NCBI RefSeq assembly: GCF_003013475.1
Contig: NZ_PXZO01000004.1
Span: forward strand, 62,001-126,000
From: Brevibacillus porteri
Lineage (GTDB): Bacteria; Bacillota; Bacilli; Brevibacillales; Brevibacillaceae
DNA: 64,000 bases
Reading direction: 5' to 3'
This document shows positions 59,788-64,000 of the stretch, in pieces. Under the pieces are notes generated by a model, which worked only from the letters and a program-made list of their open reading frames with translations, was not told where the DNA came from and ran no database searches. Each line of letters begins with the position of its first letter. The stretch's first letter is position 1. Made by a program: the position numbers and the translations under genes.

Positions 59788-59815
59788 GCCACAGCTCCCT
59801 TTCGTTTTTACGCCA

Positions 59816-60553
59816 TTACAGTACACGGTTCAAAAATTCTCTCGTGCGCTCTTCTTTCGGGTTGTTGAAAATTTCTTGGGGTCTAGCCATCTCGATGATC
59901 TTGCCTTGATTCATAAACGCAACCCAATCGGCGACTTCCTTGGCGAACCCCATTTCGTGCGTCACAATAATCATCGTCATTCCTTCTTGCGCGAGCTGCT
60001 TCATTGTCTCTAGCACTTCCCCTACCAGCTCTGGGTCAAGCGCTGAGGTTGGTTCGTCGAAAAGCATGATCTCAGGCTTCATCGCCAGCGAACGAGCAAT
60101 TGCCACGCGTTGCTTTTGTCCACCGGAGAGGCTGGACGGGTAGGCGTCTGCTTTTTCAGAAAGACCTACCTTTTGCAACAGCCGGAGCGCTTCCTGCTTC
60201 GTTTCTTCCTTATCCGCTTTCTTTGCAATCAGCGGTGCCTCCATGATGTTTTCCAGTACCGTTTTATGCGGAAACAGATTGAAGTGCTGGAACACCATGC
60301 CTACCTTTTGCCGTACTTTGGTCAGATCCTTTTTCGGGTCGATGCTTTTCCCTTCGATATAGATCTCTCCGCCGTCCTTGATCTCCAGAAAATTAATGCA
60401 GCGAATCAATGTGCTTTTCCCCGATCCACTGGCACCGATCAAGACGACGACCTCGCCCTTTCCGACTTGCAAGGTAACATCCTTGAGAACTTCCACTTTT
60501 CCAAAGCTTTTCTTCAAATTTTGCACGCGTATCATTTCTCTTTGCTTTTCCAT
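59816..60553 (-). CDS. Polar amino-acid ABC transporter ATPase (GlnQ type)
   Basis: 245 aa. Walker [11 protein letters not shown]-loop [14 protein letters not shown], signature [17 protein letters not shown], Walker [34 protein letters not shown]. The [13 protein letters not shown] and DPELVGEVL stretches are typical of the polar amino-acid uptake family. It is 17 bases after the permease gene. Confidence 0.95.
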   Translation of the reverse strand: MEKQREMIRVQNLKKSFGKVEVLKDVTLQVGKGEVVVLIGASGSGKSTLIRCINFLEIKDGGEIYIEGKSIDPKKDLTKVRQKVGMVFQHFNLFPHKTVLENIMEAPLIAKKADKEETKQEALRLLQKVGLSEKADAYPSSLSGGQKQRVAIARSLAMKPEIMLFDEPTSALDPELVGEVLETMKQLAQEGMTMIIVTHEMGFAKEVADWVAFMNQGKIIEMARPQEIFNNPKEERTREFLNRVL

Positions 60554-60570
60554 CGTCTTTCCCCTCCGCT

Positions 60571-61236
60571 TTACGCCTCTCCTTTTGCCAGACGCTTCTC
60601 CATGATGTGGACCACATACGTAAACGCCATGACAATAACCAAGTAATAGAGCGCCACAATCAAAAAGTACGTCATTTCATCAAAGGTTTCCGCAGACAAG
60701 CGGCGGGCCAGTGAGAACAACTCATCCATGGCAATGAAAGCGGCCAGAGACGATTCCTTCAAAGACAAAATAAACTGGTTGCCAAGTGGCGGGATCGATC
60801 GTTTCATCGCTTGCGGCAAAATGATCCGACGCATAGTCTGACGGGTGGACATGCCCAAAGACAGCCCTGCCTCCATTTGTCCTTTATCAATCGACTGAAT
60901 AGAGCCCCGGAAAATCTCTGCGATATAGGCTCCGCTGTGAATCGCCAGAGCAAGCGCTGCAGACCAAAATTGACCCAGGTCAATGACTTTGTAAAAGCCG
61001 AAATACAAAACAAAAATTTGCACGACTAACGGCGTACCGCGAATGATCATGATGTACGCATTGGCTATGAAACGTGCAACTGGAAGCTTGGACACCTTTA
61101 ACAAGGCGACAAACAATCCGATAATCGAGCCTACGATAACAGAAGCGATCGTCAGCTGAAATGTCAGCAGCAACGGCTTCCAAAAAAACGGCAATGTCCG
61201 GAGAAACTCTTCTGTCAGATGGGCAATACTGGGCAC
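60571..61236 (-). CDS. Polar amino-acid ABC transporter permease
   Basis: 221 aa, HisM/GlnP type with five membrane helices. It has [24 protein letters not shown] start, [20 protein letters not shown] and the EAA region [34 protein letters not shown] single permease gene suggests a homodimer. Operon member between the binding protein and the ATPase. Confidence 0.95.
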   Translation of the reverse strand: MPSIAHLTEEFLRTLPFFWKPLLLTFQLTIASVIVGSIIGLFVALLKVSKLPVARFIANAYIMIIRGTPLVVQIFVLYFGFYKVIDLGQFWSAALALAIHSGAYIAEIFRGSIQSIDKGQMEAGLSLGMSTRQTMRRIILPQAMKRSIPPLGNQFILSLKESSLAAFIAMDELFSLARRLSAETFDEMTYFLIVALYYLVIVMAFTYVVHIMEKRLAKGEA

Positions 61237-61284
61237 TTGATGCCACCCCTCACTCGTAATGGAATATGCTTGTTATATCAACTA

Positions 61285-62103
61285 CTATTCGGCTTTGCTG
61301 ATGTCGCGATTAAAATACTTTTCGCTCAATTTGACGTAGGTACCATCTTCCATCATTTGCTTGAGCACTTCGTTGATCTTGTTCAGCAATTCCGTATTTC
61401 CTTTGCGCACTGCGATTCCATGCTTGACTTCCGAGAGTGGCGACCCGCTTTTCTTGAGCTTCAAGCCTTGCCCAATGGCAATCTCCCCTACGACGCTATC
61501 TGTAATCACGACATCATGTTTTCCCTGCTCCAAGGCACGCAGAGCCGTTACATCACTGTCATACGTTTTGATGTTATCCGTATACTCCCGCGCCATCTTT
61601 TCATGTGTAGTGCCGAGTGCAACTGCCACTTCCTTGCCTTTTAATCCTTCTAGCGTGCTAATGGTCCCATCCGGGCGAACGAACAGTTGACCACCGGACA
61701 AGTAGTACGGGTCTGCGAAATCAACCTGCTGCTTCCGCTCTTCTGTAATCGCATGGCTGGCAATCGCCGCATCGTAGCGTCCTTCCTTTACCCCTGCGAT
61801 AATACCGGAAAAAGGCGACGTGACTGGCTTTGGCTCAAGCCCCAAGCGCTTGGCGATCTCATTACCGATCTCGACATCAAAGCCGGTCAATTGACCATCC
61901 TTGAAGTAGCTGAATGGCTGATATTCACCTGATGCCGCGTATACAAATACGCCTGCCTCTTTTGTCATGGACGATGCATTTCCAGCAGTAGCCCCACCCG
62001 CTTGACCTACCGCGCTGTTAGTGGAAGCGCCTTGGCTACATCCGCTTACAAGTAGTGACAACGAAAATACGACTCCTGCGATTGTTTTCCATGTTTTTTT
62101 CAT
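61285..62103 (-). CDS. Polar amino-acid ABC substrate-binding lipoprotein
   Basis: 272 aa from ATG 62101-62103, 9 bases after GGGGG; an ATG 9 bases upstream touches that SD. Lipobox Cys22 (LLVSGCSQ), linker, then bacterial extracellular solute-binding family 3 features: GQLTGFDVEIGNEIAKRLGL, APITEER-like HAITEERKQQVDFADPYYLS, and VVITDSVVGE. The ligand, probably a polar amino acid, is not readable from the sequence. Confidence 0.93.
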   Translation of the reverse strand: MKKTWKTIAGVVFSLSLLVSGCSQGASTNSAVGQAGGATAGNASSMTKEAGVFVYAASGEYQPFSYFKDGQLTGFDVEIGNEIAKRLGLEPKPVTSPFSGIIAGVKEGRYDAAIASHAITEERKQQVDFADPYYLSGGQLFVRPDGTISTLEGLKGKEVAVALGTTHEKMAREYTDNIKTYDSDVTALRALEQGKHDVVITDSVVGEIAIGQGLKLKKSGSPLSEVKHGIAVRKGNTELLNKINEVLKQMMEDGTYVKLSEKYFNRDISKAE

Positions 62104-62147
62104 CTGTTCCATCCCCCAATTCTTTATGTTCGCGCTTACAATTCTCA

Positions 62148-62810
62148 TTACTCTACTATTTGTAAATTTTCTGAAATTATTAGCGGTGCTCCGGTATGCG
62201 TGATGACATTTTCCAAGGTGTACGGGTACATGACCTCTGTCAAAAGCAAGCCTCTTTGCGTGACCTCGATAACGGCCCTCTCGGTGATAATGAGATCAAC
62301 GCAGCCCTTCGCCGTCAGTGGCAATGTGCACTCCCTGCGAATTTTGGGCTCGCCTGTCTGATTGACATGGCTCATGAGCACGATTACTTTCTTCGCGTAA
62401 TAGGCTAGCTCTGCTCCTCCACCAATTCCGTGAACGCGTGAGCCAGGAACAATCCAGTTTGCCAGATCTCCTCGGCGATTCACCTGCAACGCCCCGATAA
62501 ACGCTGCATCCAGCTTTCTTCTTCGGATCATGCCATACGCTATGGTACTGTCGAAATACGATGCCCCCGGTACAACGGTAACAGGTGCTCCACCTGCGTT
62601 GGAAATATGCTCGTCCTCTTCTCCCTTTAACGGCGTAGGGCCGACTCCCAAGATTCCATTCACCGAGTGAAACATGACTTGCCATTCATGCGGGATAAAA
62701 TCAGCGACGAGCTCAGGTATCCCAATCCCCAAGTTCACTGCCATTCCGGGAGCGACCTCTTTGGCTGCACGCCACGCAACCATATTTCGCTGATCCATTT
62801 CCAATCCCAT
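62148..62810 (-). CDS. scoB: 3-oxoacid CoA-transferase subunit B with altered active-site residue
   Basis: 220 aa. Family I CoA-transferase beta subunit: MVAWRAAKEVAPGMAVNLGI GIPELVADFI, then ISNAGGAPVTVVPGASYFDS and MSHVNQTGEPKI. The family signature is [LF]-[HQ]-S-E-N-G, whose Glu carries the CoA thioester. Here residues 47-52 read FHSVNG, with a GTG codon at 62661-62663 where GAG is expected. The protein may be inactive, use a different mechanism, or reflect a mutation. It overlaps scoA by one base (TAATG). Confidence 0.9.
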   Translation of the reverse strand: MGLEMDQRNMVAWRAAKEVAPGMAVNLGIGIPELVADFIPHEWQVMFHSVNGILGVGPTPLKGEEDEHISNAGGAPVTVVPGASYFDSTIAYGMIRRRKLDAAFIGALQVNRRGDLANWIVPGSRVHGIGGGAELAYYAKKVIVLMSHVNQTGEPKIRRECTLPLTAKGCVDLIITERAVIEVTQRGLLLTEVMYPYTLENVITHTGAPLIISENLQIVE

Positions 62811-63475
62811 TAGCTGTTCCCTCCGCCACGAACCACGATATAATCCACAAAAATGCCAGGCGTCACGATTTTATCCGGGTCCAGCTCTCCTACAGGAACG
62901 ATCTCCTCCACTTCAGCGATCGTGATATCTGCGGCCATCGCTACTAGCGGATTCAGATTTCTTGCCGCCTTGTCATAAATGAGGTTTCCGTAAGTATCCG
63001 CCTGTTTCGCATAGACGATCCCTACCTCCGCTGTAAGGGCAGCTTCAATCTGACAAGTTCTTCCGGCAAAAGCAAATGGCTCTGCTCCTTCCATTCGCTC
63101 TCCTCTCACATGCGCATCTACAACGATTCCCGGAATGCCAACACCTCCTGCCCGAATCTTTTCTGCGAAAATTCCTTGTGGACAAAATGTCACTTCCAGC
63201 ATCCCGTCCATCATTCGTTGACCTGCTTCGGGATTGGAGCCAATATGTGTGGTTATCAGCCGCCTCACCCGTCCATGACTAATCAGCTTTCCGATTCCGA
63301 TTTCCGGATACCCCGCATCAATTCCGATGAGTGTCAAGTTTTGCACGCCTTTGTGCAAGATCGCATCAATCAAGTGTGCTGGGGAACCAATCGTGCCGAA
63401 TCCGCCATACATCAGCCGGGTGCCATCCAGAACATGCTCCACTGCTTGTTCGTGCGTCACCAGTTTTGATAACAT
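62810..63475 (-). CDS. scoA: 3-oxoacid CoA-transferase subunit A
   Basis: 221 aa. The alpha-subunit signature is seen as LMYGGFGTIGSPAHLIDAIL. IGSNPEAGQRMMDGMLEVTF CPQGIFAEKIRAGGVGIPGI is the conserved central part, and YAKQADTYGNLIYDKAARNL the late part. With ScoB it would transfer CoA between succinyl- or acetyl-CoA and an oxoacid such as acetoacetate. First gene of a six-gene operon behind a sigma-54 promoter (63534-63549), with a divergent PAS-containing regulator. Confidence 0.93.
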   Translation of the reverse strand: MLSKLVTHEQAVEHVLDGTRLMYGGFGTIGSPAHLIDAILHKGVQNLTLIGIDAGYPEIGIGKLISHGRVRRLITTHIGSNPEAGQRMMDGMLEVTFCPQGIFAEKIRAGGVGIPGIVVDAHVRGERMEGAEPFAFAGRTCQIEAALTAEVGIVYAKQADTYGNLIYDKAARNLNPLVAMAADITIAEVEEIVPVGELDPDKIVTPGIFVDYIVVRGGGNS

Positions 63476-63533
63476 CGCATGCTTTTCCTTATCTCTTATT
63501 CTTGGGTCAATCGCTTACGTCCAACTATGTAAT

Positions 63534-63549
63534 AGCAATTCTTGTGCCA
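63534..63549 (-). promoter_or_regulatory. Sigma-54 promoter of the scoAB operon
   Basis: Minus strand TGGCACAAGAATTGCT is a perfect TGGCAC-N5-TTGCT (-24/-12) element. The expected start near 63523 leaves a leader of about 48 bases to the scoA ATG. Confidence 0.88.
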
Positions 63550-63599
63550 AGCCTTAAAAGGGCAAGAAAACGCAATCAAGCTAAAAGCATTCCTTTCCG

Positions 63600-63702
63600 G
63601 TTGAGTCGAAGTAGATTCACTTTCGAATCGAAAAGTAGGAAAAGTCTAACTTTTTTCTTGAATCTATTTCGACTCAACTATTTTTAATTTCGATTCACTA
63701 TA
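63600..63702. promoter_or_regulatory. Inverted-repeat activator sites upstream of the scoAB promoter
   Basis: GTTGAGTCGAAGTAGATTCA (63600-63619) and TGAATCTATTTCGACTCAAC (63659-63678) form a 20 bp inverted repeat with one mismatch, 39 bases apart. Between them TTTCGAATCGAAA is a perfect palindrome, and TTTCGATTCA recurs near 63689-63698. The cluster lies 50-150 bases upstream of the -24/-12 element, the normal place for enhancer sites of a sigma-54 activator. Confidence 0.68.
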
Positions 63703-63756
63703 CAACGATCAATTTGATCTTGTACAATCAGTTGAAAAACCAGGGAGCTACTCAAC

Positions 63757-64000
63757 ATGGAAAAAGCTGCGGAGATACTAGCACTGTCTTCTGTTGATCG
63801 TTTTATTGACATCTTGAACACACTGGCAGATGGCATATTCATTGCTGATGCGCAGGGAACTACTTTATGGTTAAACAATGCGAGTGAAAACCTGTGTGGC
63901 TTACCAAAAGCTGAACTCATCGGGCAAAACGTATCCGACCTCGAAGAAATGGGGATTTTCAGTCCTTCAGTCACCCGCTTGGTTTTGGAAACGGGAAAAC
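63757..64000 (+). CDS. PAS-domain protein, probable sigma-54-dependent activator (partial)
   Basis: ATG 63757 with CAGGGAGCTACTCAAC upstream; the frame is open to the window end (81 codons). The N-terminus SVDRFIDILNTLADGIFIAD then AQGTTLWLNNASENLCGLPK AELIGQNV is a PAS domain, close in style to the PAS of RocR at 5515. Only the sensor part is visible, so the AAA+ and HTH domains are predicted. The call rests on the divergent scoAB operon having a perfect sigma-54 promoter. Confidence 0.75.
   Translation, partial: MEKAAEILALSSVDRFIDILNTLADGIFIADAQGTTLWLNNASENLCGLPKAELIGQNVSDLEEMGIFSPSVTRLVLETGK

Overview
This is a window from a low-GC, spore-forming Firmicute, most probably Brevibacillus or a close relative. 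That assignment is inferred from gene content, without a database search. Supporting features are the sporulation inhibitor Sda behind DnaA boxes, YjcZ-type and SpoVIF-like sporulation proteins, a CotS-like kinase, an S-box SAM riboswitch on metH, a T-box on argS, RocD/RocR/RocE arginine catabolism, YoxD, DUF502 and DUF2621 proteins, and many GTG/TTG starts behind strong AGGAGG ribosome binding sites.

Layout. 1-2.7 kb: a MalY/PatB lyase (cut by the window edge) and an AbgT transporter. 3.0-8.7 kb: a small unknown gene, sda with a DnaA-box cluster, and the sigma-54 dependent roc module (rocD, rocR, rocE), with two -24/-12 promoters and shared upstream motifs. 8.8-23.7 kb: housekeeping and envelope genes, including an MFS/LysR pair, PAP2 phosphatase, S8 protease, sporulation peptides, YczE, RNase Z, a taurine/nitrate-type ABC transporter, a TPR protein, DUF2621, DUF502 and a rhodanese. 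23.7-30.1 kb: an accessory island with an MFS gene, a beheaded Lrp regulator, and a TetR-controlled set of oxidoreductase genes, two of them decayed. 30.1-36.5 kb: a Fur-type siderophore region (AraC-type regulator, two binding lipoproteins, an esterase, DUF817, MFS). 36.6-46.5 kb: an XRE-cupin regulator, M24 peptidase, GNAT, a 1.1 kb amidase cassette, prfC, M32 carboxypeptidase, yoxD, mug and a CotS-like gene. 46.5-52.2 kb: a methionine operon (metH-yitJ) under an S-box. 52.3-58.5 kb: an ECF sigma factor with a YcdB/YcdC-type membrane partner, then T-box-argS. 58.6-64 kb: an ato-like operon (CoA-transferase, amino-acid ABC transporter, thiolase) with a sigma-54 promoter and a divergent PAS-containing regulator.

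The most striking result is that the 23.7-30.1 kb island and the amidase cassette each have the architecture of a Tn7-like transposon without transposase genes. Both carry inverted ends starting TGT, with 18-20 bp motifs very like TnsB binding sites (AAAATAAAGT followed by TAGACT). One end has three such sites in tandem at exactly 20 bp. Each element is flanked by a perfect 5 bp target duplication (CTTAT at 23701-23705 and 30122-30126; TCCGT at 38912-38916 and 40038-40042). Removing the larger element rebuilds the U-tract of the rhodanese terminator. A third left-type end lies inside the island at 25564. These look like non-autonomous cargo-carrying elements mobilised in trans by a transposase elsewhere.

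Other points of note are a CoA-transferase B subunit whose catalytic Glu is a Val codon, a subtilase that stops just after its catalytic Ser motif, and a possible structured RNA between rocR and rocE.
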